64,000 nt of DNA from Azospirillum brasilense (GTDB taxonomy: Bacteria; Pseudomonadota; Alphaproteobacteria; Azospirillales; Azospirillaceae), in NCBI RefSeq assembly GCF_001315015.1, contig NZ_CP012914.1, forward strand, positions 930,001 to 994,000, read 5' to 3'. Shown piece by piece: positions 15,987 through 24,641 of this stretch; position 1 is the stretch's first letter; every line of letters starts with the position of its first letter. A program made the translations under genes and the position numbers. Under the pieces are notes generated by a model. It was given only the letters and a program-made list of their open reading frames with translations, was not told the DNA's origin and did not search any database.

Positions 15987-16823
15987 TCAGACGCCCGGCT
16001 CGTTGGCGTTCGGGAAGAACAGCGAATTGCCGTTGATCGTGTAATCCGCGATGGCCTGCTGGCCCTCGGCGGAGACCAGCCAGTCGACGAAGGCTTGCCC
16101 GTCGGCGGCCTTGACGTGGCTGAACTTCGCCGGGTTGACCAGCATCACGCCATACTGGTTGAACAGGCGCTTGTCGCCCTCCACCAGAATGTCGAGGTCG
16201 CCGCGGTTCTTGAAGCTGAGCCAAGTGGCGCGGTCGGTCATGGCGTAGCCGCTCACCGCGGCGGCGGTGTTCAACGTGGCGCCCATCCCCTGGCCGATGG
16301 CGCGGTACCAGCCGTCACCCGTCGTGGGATCGACGCCGGCGGTCTTCCACAGCGCCTGCTCCGACTTGTGGGTGCCGCTGTCGTCGCCGCGCGACACGAA
16401 GGGGGCCTTGGCGGCGGCGATGCCCTTCAGCGCGGCGGACACGTCCTTGCTGCCGCCGACCTTGGCCGGGTCGGCCTTCGGCCCGACGATCACGAAGTCG
16501 TTGTACATGACCGGCTTGCGCTCGGTGCTGAAGCCCTCGGCGACGAACTTGTCCTCCGACGGCTTGTGATGGACGAACAGCACGTCGGCGTCGCCGCGCT
16601 TGGCGATGTCGATGGCCTGGCCGGTGCCCTTGGCGACCACGCGGACCTCGATCCCGGTCTTTTCGGTGAATTTCGGCAGGATCGACTTGAACAGCCCCGA
16701 ATCCTCGGTCGAGGTGGTGGAGGCCACGGTGATGAAGCGGTCGGCGGCGGTGGACGGCTGAGCGGAGCCGAGCAGCAGAGCCGCCGCGGCGGCGCATCCC
16801 AGCACGAAAGAACGGCGCAGCAT
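15987..16823 (-). CDS. tupA: Tungstate ABC transporter substrate-binding protein
   Basis: A 278-residue periplasmic protein that binds tungstate (or molybdate) for import. Signal peptide ends around AQPSTAA; the anion-binding TTSTEDSGL is at about residues 36-44, and GDADVLFVHHKPSEDKFVAEG and FVSRGDDSGTHKSE are TupA hallmarks. An ATG at 16841 lies inside the Shine-Dalgarno stretch GGAGAGGGA, so the ATG at 16823 is preferred. The gene follows tupB on the same strand, reversed from the common tupABC order. Tungsten or molybdenum supply fits the formate dehydrogenase genes that follow. Confidence 0.92.
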   Translation of the reverse strand: MLRRSFVLGCAAAAALLLGSAQPSTAADRFITVASTTSTEDSGLFKSILPKFTEKTGIEVRVVAKGTGQAIDIAKRGDADVLFVHHKPSEDKFVAEGFSTERKPVMYNDFVIVGPKADPAKVGGSKDVSAALKGIAAAKAPFVSRGDDSGTHKSEQALWKTAGVDPTTGDGWYRAIGQGMGATLNTAAAVSGYAMTDRATWLSFKNRGDLDILVEGDKRLFNQYGVMLVNPAKFSHVKAADGQAFVDWLVSAEGQQAIADYTINGNSLFFPNANEPGV

Positions 16824-16935
16824 CGGACTATCCCTCTCCATGTTTCTGCCCGCCTTGGTTGCGGGCTGTGGCGGCGACTATGGGAAAGTTCGAACGGCTT
16901 TGCAAATTTTCCGGAACCGGCGCGTGGGCGGCCGC

Positions 16936-17631
16936 TCAGGCTCGCCGCGTCTCCCGCACCATGGCGGCGGCGAGGTTCACTGACAGCGACAGCGTCATCA
17001 GGATGACTCCGAGGCCGAGCGCCAGCGGCAGGTCGCCCTTGCTGGTCTCCAGCGCGATGGAGGTGGTCATGACGCGGGTCACCCGGTCGATGTTCCCGCC
17101 GACGATCATCACCGCCCCGACCTCCGCCGAGGCCCGGCCGAAGCCGGCCAGCACGATGGTCAGCAGGCTCCAGCGCGCCTCCGACAGCAGGGTGACCAGG
17201 GTGGTCAGCGGCCCGGTCCCCATCACCCGCAGCAGGTCGCCATACTCCATCAGCAGATCCTCGACGATCTGGCGGGTCAGGGCGGCGACGATGGGCACGA
17301 TCAGCACGGTCTGGGCCACGATCATCGCGGTCGGGGTGAACAGCAGCCCCAGCACGCCCAGCGGGCCGGAGCGCGACAGGATCAGATAGACGATCAGCCC
17401 CACCACCACCGGCGGCAGCCCCATCGCCGTGTTCAGGAACAGGGTCACCGCGCGCCGTCCCGGAAAGCGGAAGGCGGCGACGGCGGCGCCCAGCGGCAGG
17501 CCGATCAGGGCCGACAGCAGAACGGCGGTCAGGCTGACGCGCAGTGACAGGCCGACGATCCCCACCAGACCGGGGTCGAAATCGGCGATCAGATGGAAGG
17601 CGGTGACGAAGGCCAGACCGAACTCATGCAT
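16936..17631 (-). CDS. tupB: Tungstate ABC transporter permease
   Basis: A 231-residue inner-membrane permease with about five transmembrane segments and the EAA-type loop (GLGRASAEVGAVMIVGGNI-like stretch GFGRASAEVGAVMIV) that docks the ATPase. Family: binding-protein-dependent transport permease, TupB. No tupC ATPase gene is next to it. The start is uncertain: ATG 17631 lacks a clear ribosome-binding site, and an upstream TTG at 17667 is in frame. Divergent from fdhD with about 120 bases between. Confidence 0.88.
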   Translation of the reverse strand: MHEFGLAFVTAFHLIADFDPGLVGIVGLSLRVSLTAVLLSALIGLPLGAAVAAFRFPGRRAVTLFLNTAMGLPPVVVGLIVYLILSRSGPLGVLGLLFTPTAMIVAQTVLIVPIVAALTRQIVEDLLMEYGDLLRVMGTGPLTTLVTLLSEARWSLLTIVLAGFGRASAEVGAVMIVGGNIDRVTRVMTTSIALETSKGDLPLALGLGVILMTLSLSVNLAAAMVRETRRA

Positions 17632-17750
17632 AAAAGTACTCGTGCATACCAAGCGCTCGCGCGTCAAATCGGGGCCGCATCGCTTCCGTCTTGCGGGAGC
17701 CGATCATCCGCCGCTTGCCCCGGCGCGCAATCTTCCCCACTCTTCCGGTC

Positions 17751-18632
17751 ATGGACCTCTCGGAATTCACCATAAGGCCGGACCCGGCGAATCCCAAGCT
17801 GACGGAGCGCGTTTCCGGGCTGGATCAGGACGGGCGCCCGGTGGAGGCGTCGGTCACCGTGGAACGGCCGCTGACGCTGTACCTGAACGGGCAGGAGATC
17901 GTCACCATGATGACGATCGCCGACTACCCCGACTATCTGGCGGTGGGCTATCTGCTCAACCAGAACATGCTGAAGCGCGACGACCGGATCACCGGCATCG
18001 ACTACGACGAGGAGATCGACACCGTCGTCGTCCGCACCGAGCGCGCGACGAACTACGAGCAGAAGCTCAAGAAGAAGACGCTGACCTCCGGTTGCGCCCA
18101 GGGCACCGCCTTCGGCGACGTGATGGAGACCTTCGAGTCGGTGCGGCTGAACCCCGACGCGCGGCTGAAGACCTCCTGGATCTACGCGCTGTCGAAGAAG
18201 ATCAACCTGACGCCCAGCCTGTATCTGGAGGCCGGCGCCATCCATGGCTGCGTGCTCTGTCAGGATGACCGCCCGCTGGTCTACATGGAGGACGTCGGGC
18301 GGCACAACGCGGTGGACAAGGTGGCGGGCTACATGCACCTGCACGGCGTGCCGGCGCACGACAAGATCTTCTACACGACCGGGCGCCTGACTTCCGAGAT
18401 GGTCATCAAGACGGTGCAGATGGGCATCCCGATCCTGATCTCCCGCTCCGGCTTCACCGCCTGGGGGGTAGAGCTTGGGCGGCAGGCCAACCTGACCATG
18501 GTCGGGCGGGCCAAGGGCAAGCGCTTCCTCGCCCTGGCCGGCACCGACCGGCTGGACTTCGACGCCGACCCGGCCGCGGTCGGGGATGAGGGCGGGCGCC
18601 ACCAGCGCAAGGGGAGCCGCGATGAGGACTGA
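17751..18632 (+). CDS. fdhD: Formate dehydrogenase sulfurtransferase/accessory protein FdhD
   Basis: Delivers sulfur from cysteine desulfurase to the bis-MGD cofactor of formate dehydrogenase, needed for activity. At 293 residues, with conserved [31 protein letters not shown] and [12 protein letters not shown] blocks. The redox loop reads [12 protein letters not shown], with one cysteine (Cys115) where the Escherichia coli protein has CxxC. Another cysteine pair occurs in HGCVLC. Overlaps mobA by 11 bases, so the two are co-translated. First gene of the plus-strand formate dehydrogenase maturation group. Confidence 0.93.
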   Translation: MDLSEFTIRPDPANPKLTERVSGLDQDGRPVEASVTVERPLTLYLNGQEIVTMMTIADYPDYLAVGYLLNQNMLKRDDRITGIDYDEEIDTVVVRTERATNYEQKLKKKTLTSGCAQGTAFGDVMETFESVRLNPDARLKTSWIYALSKKINLTPSLYLEAGAIHGCVLCQDDRPLVYMEDVGRHNAVDKVAGYMHLHGVPAHDKIFYTTGRLTSEMVIKTVQMGIPILISRSGFTAWGVELGRQANLTMVGRAKGKRFLALAGTDRLDFDADPAAVGDEGGRHQRKGSRDED

Positions 18633-19248
18633 GGGCATTGCCGGCGTGCTGCTGGCCGGCGGCCTGTCGCGGCGCATGGGCGGCGGCGACAAGAGCCTGC
18701 GCACGCTCGGCGGGCGCAGCATTCTGGAGCGCATCGTCGCCACCGTGCGCCCGCAGGTCGGGCCGCTGGTGCTCAACGCCAACGGCGACCCGGCGCGCTT
18801 CGCCGCCTTCGGCCTGCCGGTGGCGGCGGACGTGGTGGAGGGCTTCGCCGGGCCGCTGGCCGGGGTGCTGACCGGGATGGAATGGGCGCGGGCCAACGCG
18901 CCGGGCTGCCGCTTGCTGGCCAGCTTCGCCACCGACGCGCCCTTCATTCCCGGCGATCTGGTCGCGCGTCTGGTGGGGGCGGTGGAGCGTGAGGGCGCCG
19001 ACCTCGCCTGCGCCCGCTCCGACGGGCAGGAGCATCCGGTCTTCGGGCTATGGCGGGTGGACCTCGCCGATGACCTCCGCCGCGCCATGGTGGAGGAGGA
19101 CATGCGCAAGGTGGACGCCTGGACCGCCCGGTACCGTCTGGCGGTTGCCGACTTCGCCACCGATCCGGTAGACCCCTTCTTCAACACGAACCGCCCCGAC
19201 GATCTGGCGGAGGCGGAACGGCTGATGGCGGCGGGACTGGTCCGATGA
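18622..19248 (+). CDS. mobA: Molybdenum cofactor guanylyltransferase
   Basis: Adds GMP to molybdopterin to form the MGD cofactor used by formate dehydrogenase. Length 208 residues, with the nucleotide-binding signature [15 protein letters not shown] at residues 10-24 and FATDAPFI carrying the metal-binding Asp. The start at ATG 18622 lies within the end of fdhD; its own stop overlaps the next gene by 4 bases (ATGA), indicating translational coupling. Confidence 0.95.
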   Translation: MRTEGIAGVLLAGGLSRRMGGGDKSLRTLGGRSILERIVATVRPQVGPLVLNANGDPARFAAFGLPVAADVVEGFAGPLAGVLTGMEWARANAPGCRLLASFATDAPFIPGDLVARLVGAVEREGADLACARSDGQEHPVFGLWRVDLADDLRRAMVEEDMRKVDAWTARYRLAVADFATDPVDPFFNTNRPDDLAEAERLMAAGLVR

Positions 19249-19739
19249 GTGAAGCGCTGAACAGAACCGAGACGATGGCCCTTGGCATCGTGCTGGAGCG
19301 CCGCAAGGGCACCAGCGCCTGGGCGGAATGGGCGTGGCGTCCGGTCTCGGTGATTCCCGGCGCACCGCCGCTCGACGGCCCCTGGCGGCTTCTGCGCGAG
19401 GGTGAGGGCTGGGCGCACTTCCACGCCGCGACCCTGCCGCTGGAGTTGTTCCGCAGCGACACCGAAGGCTACAAGCTCAACCTGTCGCAGGAGCCGCCGC
19501 GCCTCTGGGTCGTGCTGCGCCCGGACGAGACGGGCGAGCCGGGGGGCGTCGTGCCCTTCGTCGTCACCGCCTCCGCGCACGAATGCGAAGCCTATCAGGT
19601 GAGCGGCGTGGAGATGGTGGAGACGGTGCCGATGCCGCCGGAGGTCACGGCGCTGGTCCGCGACTTCACCGAGCAGCACCATGTGGATGTCCCCTTCGTG
19701 AAGCGCGAGCGCAAGCGGCACTTTCCGAAGCAGGGGTGA
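19245..19739 (+). CDS. DUF3305 protein, formate dehydrogenase-associated
   Basis: A 164-residue soluble protein of the DUF3305 family ([19 protein letters not shown] and [23 protein letters not shown]). Genes for DUF3305 and DUF3306 proteins usually travel with periplasmic formate dehydrogenase clusters, as in Shewanella, where they are regarded as assembly or maturation factors; the mechanism is not known. Overlaps mobA by 4 bases. The next gene, DUF3306, is separated by an inserted intergenic repeat. Confidence 0.85.
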   Translation: MSEALNRTETMALGIVLERRKGTSAWAEWAWRPVSVIPGAPPLDGPWRLLREGEGWAHFHAATLPLELFRSDTEGYKLNLSQEPPRLWVVLRPDETGEPGGVVPFVVTASAHECEAYQVSGVEMVETVPMPPEVTALVRDFTEQHHVDVPFVKRERKRHFPKQG

Positions 19740-19766
19740 TGAATTCTTGATGGGGCTCCGGCGCCG

Positions 19767-19854
19767 CGCCCCCCTCCCGGCCTCCCCCCGCTTCGCAGGG
19801 GGAGGAGCTGATTCCCTCCCCTGCGGAGCGGGGGAGGGTTAGGGTGGGGGCAAG
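19767..19854. repeat. GC-rich palindromic intergenic repeat, copy B
   Basis: Arms CGCCCCCCTCCCGGCC... and ...GGGGGAGGGTTAGGGTGGGGGCAAG around CTTCGCAGGGGGAGG/CTCCCCTGCGGAG. The right 40 bases nearly match copy A (13442-13481). It separates the DUF3305 and DUF3306 genes of one apparent operon. Confidence 0.8.
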
Positions 19855-19881
19855 GTCCGGCGATCCCCGAGACGCACCGAC

Positions 19882-20451
19882 ATGACCGACGAATCCTTCC
19901 TCTCCCGCTGGTCCCGCCTGAAGCGGCAGCCCGTCGCTCCCGCCCCGGAGCCGGTGGAGCCTCCGCCTGAGGAACCGACCGCGCAACTCCCGGTGGATGC
20001 GACGGCCGAGCCGGCTGAGGCCTCCCCCGAAGCCCCACCGGAATCCGATGACCCGCTGAAGGACCTCCCCCCGGTGGAGGAGCTGACGCTGGAGTCCGAC
20101 TTCACCCCCTTCCTGCGGGCGGAGGTCCCGGAGGACCTGCACCGGCAGGCGCTGCGCAAGCTGTGGACTTCCGACCCGGTCTTCGCCAACGACGACGGGC
20201 TGAAGGACTACGCCGACGACTACGCCAGCCTGTTCACCGGGTCCTCGCCGGTGAAGACGCTCTACCGTGTCGGCAAGGGTTTCCTCGACGCCGCCGAGGA
20301 AGCGGCGGAGAAGGCGGAGCAGGCGACCGGCGAGATGGGCGATGCCGATGAAGACGGGAAAGAAATTGTGGCGCTTCCCGAAGGTCCGGAGCCCGAGCAG
20401 CCCCCCTCTGCTTCGCCGGAACCGGGTATCGATATGATAAAAAGAGCATAG
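19882..20451 (+). CDS. DUF3306 protein, formate dehydrogenase-associated
   Basis: A 189-residue acidic, Pro/Glu-rich protein with the DUF3306 core LPPVEELTLESDFTPFLRAEVPEDLHRQALRKLWTSDPVF at about residues 67-105 and a low-complexity C-terminus. Families of this type are found beside DUF3305 and formate dehydrogenase genes and are presumed to help assembly. Begins MTDESFLSRWSRLKR, the family's usual start. Expression would depend on read-through of repeat B or on a promoter inside it. Confidence 0.82.
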   Translation: MTDESFLSRWSRLKRQPVAPAPEPVEPPPEEPTAQLPVDATAEPAEASPEAPPESDDPLKDLPPVEELTLESDFTPFLRAEVPEDLHRQALRKLWTSDPVFANDDGLKDYADDYASLFTGSSPVKTLYRVGKGFLDAAEEAAEKAEQATGEMGDADEDGKEIVALPEGPEPEQPPSASPEPGIDMIKRA

Positions 20452-20489
20452 CGATAGTCCAGCCCAAGTCGCGGTAAGCACACTTCTGA

Positions 20490-20505
20490 GTCAACCTTTG
20501 TTGAC
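20490..20505. promoter_or_regulatory. Palindromic operator overlapping the formate dehydrogenase promoter
   Basis: GTCAAC-CTTT-GTTGAC, a perfect 6-bp inverted repeat with a 4-base spacer. Its right arm overlaps the TTGACA -35 box, so a bound factor would probably repress. The half-sites differ from the FNR consensus TTGAT-N4-ATCAA. Confidence 0.55.
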
Positions 20506-20530
20506 AAACACCGCGAATCTGCCCTTTAAT
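20501..20530 (+). promoter_or_regulatory. Promoter of torD-fdhXAB-C operon
   Basis: TTGACA at 20501-20506, 18-base spacer, TTTAAT at 20525-20530, in the 281-base gap between DUF3306 and the chaperone gene. Leader would be about 195 bases. Confidence 0.55.
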
Positions 20531-20732
20531 AGCCCCATCCTGAACGTTAAGCTCCTGATATGGCGAGGCTTTTCGCAGGTGCAATATGAGGTTGTCGGTC
20601 CAGGGCGTCTCGGGCGCCGGCCCATGACGCCGTGAGCCTGCAACGGGCGAGCCAATGCGCCGCCGTTGTCGCGACGGGTGGGGCCGGGTGCCGGAGTTTT
20701 GCCGATCTGGTCCTTTCGTCGTGTCGGGAGGG

Positions 20733-21353
20733 ATGAACGCCGTGTCCGTGACCGGTGAACACGATCCGTCGGCCCTGCCGCCGGAAGAGATGCAGCGGGC
20801 GCAGCTCTACGCGCTGCTGGCGCATCTGCTTGCCCGCCCGCCCGGCGGGGAATTCCTGGCCGCTCTGTCGACACTGGACGGCGACGCGAGCCCCCTCGGG
20901 CAGGCGCTGCGCGGTCTGGCCGAGGCCGCCCGCGGCACGGACGCCGCCGCGGTGGAAGAGGAGTTCAACACCCTCTTCATCGGCGTCGGCGGCGGCATCC
21001 TGTCCCCCTACGGGTCCTACTATCTCACGGGTTTCCTTCACGAAAAGCCGCTGGCCGAGCTGCGCGGCGACATGGCGCTGCTGGGCATCGCCCGCGCCGA
21101 CGAGGTCAAGGAACCCGAAGACCACATCGCCGCCCTGGCCGAAATGATGGCGGGTCTGATCACCGGCGCTTTCGACGCCCCGGCCGATCTGGAGGCGCAG
21201 CGCCGCTTCTTCGACCGCCACATCGGCTCCTGGGCCGGCCGGTTCTTCACCGATCTGGAATCCACGCCGTCCGCCGCCTTCTACCGCGCGGTGGGCACGC
21301 TGGGTCACCGGTATCTGGAGGTCGAGGGCAAGGCCTTCGACATGGCGGCGTGA
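20733..21353 (+). CDS. TorD-family chaperone for formate dehydrogenase
   Basis: A 206-residue all-helical chaperone of the TorD/DmsD family that binds the twin-arginine signal of the molybdoenzyme and holds it until the cofactor is inserted. The core EEFNTLFIGVGGGILSPYGSYYLTGFLHEKPLAELR at about residues 75-110 and EPEDHIAALAEMMAGLI are family signatures. A GGGAGG box 2-8 bases before the ATG fixes the start; longer in-frame sequence is rejected. First gene of the structural operon, immediately before the Tat proteins. Confidence 0.88.
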   Translation: MNAVSVTGEHDPSALPPEEMQRAQLYALLAHLLARPPGGEFLAALSTLDGDASPLGQALRGLAEAARGTDAAAVEEEFNTLFIGVGGGILSPYGSYYLTGFLHEKPLAELRGDMALLGIARADEVKEPEDHIAALAEMMAGLITGAFDAPADLEAQRRFFDRHIGSWAGRFFTDLESTPSAAFYRAVGTLGHRYLEVEGKAFDMAA

Positions 21354-21516
21354 CGGGGCGGCCCGACCGCACACCGGCACCGCCGCCGAACAGACACCAA
21401 AACAACGAGACCGGTCCACGACAAGGCCGGTCCGGAAACGCTCAAAACAAGGCCCGGAAACCGGGCGTCCCATCGGTCTTCAGTCTCGGGGAAGCCGCGA
21501 AGAATAGGGTGAAGCT

Positions 21517-21717
21517 ATGACGGACAAGAAGGAAAAGACCACGCTGGCGCGGCGCGACCTGTTCCGCGCGGCTGGATTGGGCGTCGGCGCGCTGGGTGCC
21601 GCCGCCGTGGGCGCCATGACGGGGGCGGAGCCGGTGCAGGCCGCCGAGCCCGCTCCCGCCCAGGGCTACCGCGAGACCGACCACGTCCGGACGGTCTACG
21701 AACTGAGCCGCTTCTAA
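21517..21717 (+). CDS. Small twin-arginine-signal protein (FdhX-like)
   Basis: Only 66 residues, most of it a Tat signal: TLARRDLFRAAGLGVGALGAAAVGAM, followed by a 25-residue tail ending TVYELSRF. Comparable small proteins precede fdhA in Shewanella-type formate dehydrogenase clusters (called FdhX there). It may stay tethered in the membrane beside the enzyme, but its role is unknown. Fifteen bases separate it from fdhA. Confidence 0.8.
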   Translation: MTDKKEKTTLARRDLFRAAGLGVGALGAAAVGAMTGAEPVQAAEPAPAQGYRETDHVRTVYELSRF

Positions 21718-21732
21718 GAAGGACCGCCGCAC

Positions 21733-24621
21733 ATGCTGACAAAGAAGAAGGCGGCTGCTTCCGGCGGCCGTTCGCTGGCGAAGATGGTTTCCGGCCTGAC
21801 CGGTAACACCGTCGACCGTCGTTCGTTCCTCCGCACCTCGGGCATCGCCGCGGGTGGCGCCGCCATCGCCGCCACCATGCCCTTTGGCATGGTGAAGAAG
21901 GCCGAGGCGGTGACCGCCACCCCCGCCGCGGGCGCGCCGGTCAAGCTGGTCAAGAACGTCTGCACCCACTGCTCGGTCGGCTGCACGGTCACCGCCGAGG
22001 TGCAGAACGGCGTGTGGATCGGCCAGGAGCCGAGCTTCGACAGCCCGATCAACCTGGGCGCCCACTGCGCCAAGGGTGCGGCGGTGCGCGAGCACGCCCA
22101 CGGCGATCGCCGCCTGCGCTACCCGATGAAGATGGTGGACGGCAAGTGGACCCGGATCTCCTGGGACCAGGCCATCCAGGAGGTCGGCGACAAGCTGCTG
22201 GCGATCCGCGAGAAGTCCGGCCCGGATTCGGTCTTCTGGCTCGGCTCGGCCAAGCACAGCAACGAGCAGGCCTACCTGATCCGCAAGTTCGCCGCCTTCT
22301 GGGGCACGAACAACGTCGACCATCAGGCCCGCATCTGCCATTCCACCACCGTCGCCGGCGTGGCGAACGTGTGGGGCTATGGCGCCATGACGAACTCGTA
22401 CAACGACATCCAGAAGTCGCGCGCGATGTTCTTCATCGGCTCCAACGCCGCGGAGGCCCACCCGGTCTCCATGCTCCACGTCCTGAAGGGCAAGGAGCAG
22501 AACAACGCCCCGCTGATCGTCGCCGATCCGCGCTTCACCCGCACCGCGGCCAAGGCCGACGAGTACATCCGCTTCCGCCCCGGCACCGACGTCGGCCTGA
22601 TCTGGGGCATCCTCTGGCACATCTTCGAGAATGGCTGGGAGGACAAGGAGTACATCGCCAAGCGCGTCTACGGCATGGACGAGATCCGCGCCGAGGTCGC
22701 CAAGTGGACTCCGGAAGAGGTCGAGAAGGTCACCGGCGTTCCGGGCTCGCAGCTGAAGCGCGTCGCCCGCACGCTGGCCTCCAACCGTCCGGGCACGCTC
22801 GTCTGGTGCATGGGCGGCACGCAGCACCACATCGGCAACAACAACACCCGCGCTTACTGCGTGCTCCAGCTCGCTCTGGGCAACGTCGGCGTGACGGGCG
22901 GCGGCACCAACATCTTCCGCGGCCACGACAACGTGCAGGGCGCCACCGACTTCGGCGTCACCTCGGACTCGCTGCCCGGCTACTATGGTCTGGCGGAGGG
23001 CGCGTGGCGCCACTGGGCGCGCGTCTGGGACGTCCCGTATGAGGAGGTCCTGGCCCGCTTCAAGGACAAGAAGCTGATGGAGGCCACCGGCATCCCGGTG
23101 TCCCGCTGGTTCGATGGCGTCCTGGAAGCCAAGGAGAACATGGACCAGCCCGAGAGCATCAAGGGCATGGTCTTCTGGGGTCACGCGCCGAACAGCCAGG
23201 TCCGCCTTCCGGACATGAAGAAGGCGATGGAGAAGCTGGAGCTGCTCGTCGTCGTCGATCCGTTCCCGACGATGACCGCCGTCCTGTCCGACCGCAAGGA
23301 CAACTTCTACCTGCTGCCCGCCGCCACCCAGTTCGAGACCGTCGGGTCGCGCACCGCGTCCAACCGCTCGGTCCAGTGGTGCGACAAGATCATGGAGCCG
23401 CTCTTCGAGGCGAAGACGGACCATGAGATCATGTACCTGTTCGCCAAGAAGTTCGGCTTCGCCGAGCCGATGTTCAAGAACATCAAGCTCCACGGCAACG
23501 AGCCGGACATCGAGGACACGACGCGGGAGTGGAACCGCGGCATGTGGTCGGTCGGCTACACCGGCCAGTCGCCGGAGCGGCTGAAGCTGCACATGCAGCA
23601 TCAGGCGACCTTCGACAAGACCACGCTGCGCGCCAACGGCGGCCCGTGCGACGGCGACTATTACGGCCTGCCGTGGCCCTGCTGGGGCACGCCGGAGATG
23701 AAGCATCCGGGCACCGCCAACCTCTACGACACCTCCCTGCCGGTTGCCGAGGGCGGCGGCGCCTTCCGCGCGCGCTTCGGCGTGGAGCGCAACGGCGTGA
23801 CGCTGCTCGCCGAGGGCTCCTACCCGGTCGGGTCGGAGATCAAGGACGGCTACCCGGAAGTCACCTACGCCATGCTCGACAAGCTGGGCTGGACCGGGGA
23901 GCTGACCGAGGCCGAGATGGCCGTCATCAAGAAGATCGGCGGCGAGAAGATCGGCGCGGTGTCCTGGACCACCGACCTGTCGGGCGGCATCCAGCGCGTG
24001 GCGATCAAGCACGGCCTGAACCCGCCGGGCAACGCCAAGGCCCGCTGCGTCGCCTGGAACTTCCCGGACCCGGTGCCGGTGCACCGCGAACCGCTCTACA
24101 CGCCGCGCCGCGATCTGGTCGCCGAATACCCGACCTACAAGGACACCAAGTCCTGGCGCCTGCCGACGCTCTACAAGTCCATCCAGGACCGCGACGTGTC
24201 GAAGGAGTACCCGATCATCCTCACCTCCGGCCGTCTGGTCGAGTATGAGGGCGGCGGCGACGAGACCCGGTCGAACCCCTGGCTGGCCGAGCTGCAGCAG
24301 GACATGTTCGTCGAGATCAACCCGTTCGATGCCAACAACGCCGGCATCAAGGACGGCCAGATGGTCTGGGTCGAGGGTGCGGAAAAGGGCAAGGTGAAGG
24401 TCAAGGCCATGCTGACCGAGCGTGTAGGCCGCGGCGTCGCCTTCATGCCGTTCCACTTCGGCGGCCATTACCAGGGCCAGGATCTGCGCGCCAAGTACCC
24501 GCAGGGCGCCGACCCGATCGTGCTGGGCGAGGCGGCGAACACCGCCACGACCTACGGCTACGATTCGGTCACGCAGATGCAGGAAACCAAGACCACCCTC
24601 TGCCGGATCTCGGCGGCCTGA
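21733..24621 (+). CDS. fdhA: Formate dehydrogenase catalytic subunit, cysteine type
   Basis: Periplasmic molybdo- or tungstoenzyme subunit oxidising formate to CO2. Of 962 residues: Tat signal with RR at 29-30 (DRRSFLRTSG), an N-terminal [4Fe-4S] site with Cys77, Cys80, Cys84 and Cys112, and the catalytic segment ARICHST, where Cys202 replaces the selenocysteine of Escherichia coli FdnG and is followed by His203. Downstream NNNTRAYCVLQLALGNVG and the C-terminal molybdopterin-dinucleotide-binding domain (TSGRLVEYEGGGDETRSNPW) are typical. Operon position with chaperone, FdhX, FeS and cytochrome b subunits supports an FdnGHI-like respiratory complex. Confidence 0.97.
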   Translation: MLTKKKAAASGGRSLAKMVSGLTGNTVDRRSFLRTSGIAAGGAAIAATMPFGMVKKAEAVTATPAAGAPVKLVKNVCTHCSVGCTVTAEVQNGVWIGQEPSFDSPINLGAHCAKGAAVREHAHGDRRLRYPMKMVDGKWTRISWDQAIQEVGDKLLAIREKSGPDSVFWLGSAKHSNEQAYLIRKFAAFWGTNNVDHQARICHSTTVAGVANVWGYGAMTNSYNDIQKSRAMFFIGSNAAEAHPVSMLHVLKGKEQNNAPLIVADPRFTRTAAKADEYIRFRPGTDVGLIWGILWHIFENGWEDKEYIAKRVYGMDEIRAEVAKWTPEEVEKVTGVPGSQLKRVARTLASNRPGTLVWCMGGTQHHIGNNNTRAYCVLQLALGNVGVTGGGTNIFRGHDNVQGATDFGVTSDSLPGYYGLAEGAWRHWARVWDVPYEEVLARFKDKKLMEATGIPVSRWFDGVLEAKENMDQPESIKGMVFWGHAPNSQVRLPDMKKAMEKLELLVVVDPFPTMTAVLSDRKDNFYLLPAATQFETVGSRTASNRSVQWCDKIMEPLFEAKTDHEIMYLFAKKFGFAEPMFKNIKLHGNEPDIEDTTREWNRGMWSVGYTGQSPERLKLHMQHQATFDKTTLRANGGPCDGDYYGLPWPCWGTPEMKHPGTANLYDTSLPVAEGGGAFRARFGVERNGVTLLAEGSYPVGSEIKDGYPEVTYAMLDKLGWTGELTEAEMAVIKKIGGEKIGAVSWTTDLSGGIQRVAIKHGLNPPGNAKARCVAWNFPDPVPVHREPLYTPRRDLVAEYPTYKDTKSWRLPTLYKSIQDRDVSKEYPIILTSGRLVEYEGGGDETRSNPWLAELQQDMFVEINPFDANNAGIKDGQMVWVEGAEKGKVKVKAMLTERVGRGVAFMPFHFGGHYQGQDLRAKYPQGADPIVLGEAANTATTYGYDSVTQMQETKTTLCRISAA

Positions 24622-24641
24622 GACGCTAGGAGTTCATCACC

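Noticed and set aside
20490..20505. FNR box at the formate dehydrogenase promoter
   Set aside because: Half-sites are GTCAAC/GTTGAC, not TTGAT/ATCAA, although spacing is the same.
21442..24468. A very long open frame antisense to fdhA (about 1000 codons)
   Set aside because: Typical mirror frame of a GC-rich coding strand; Arg/His/Val-rich, no family features, while fdhA opposite is unambiguous.
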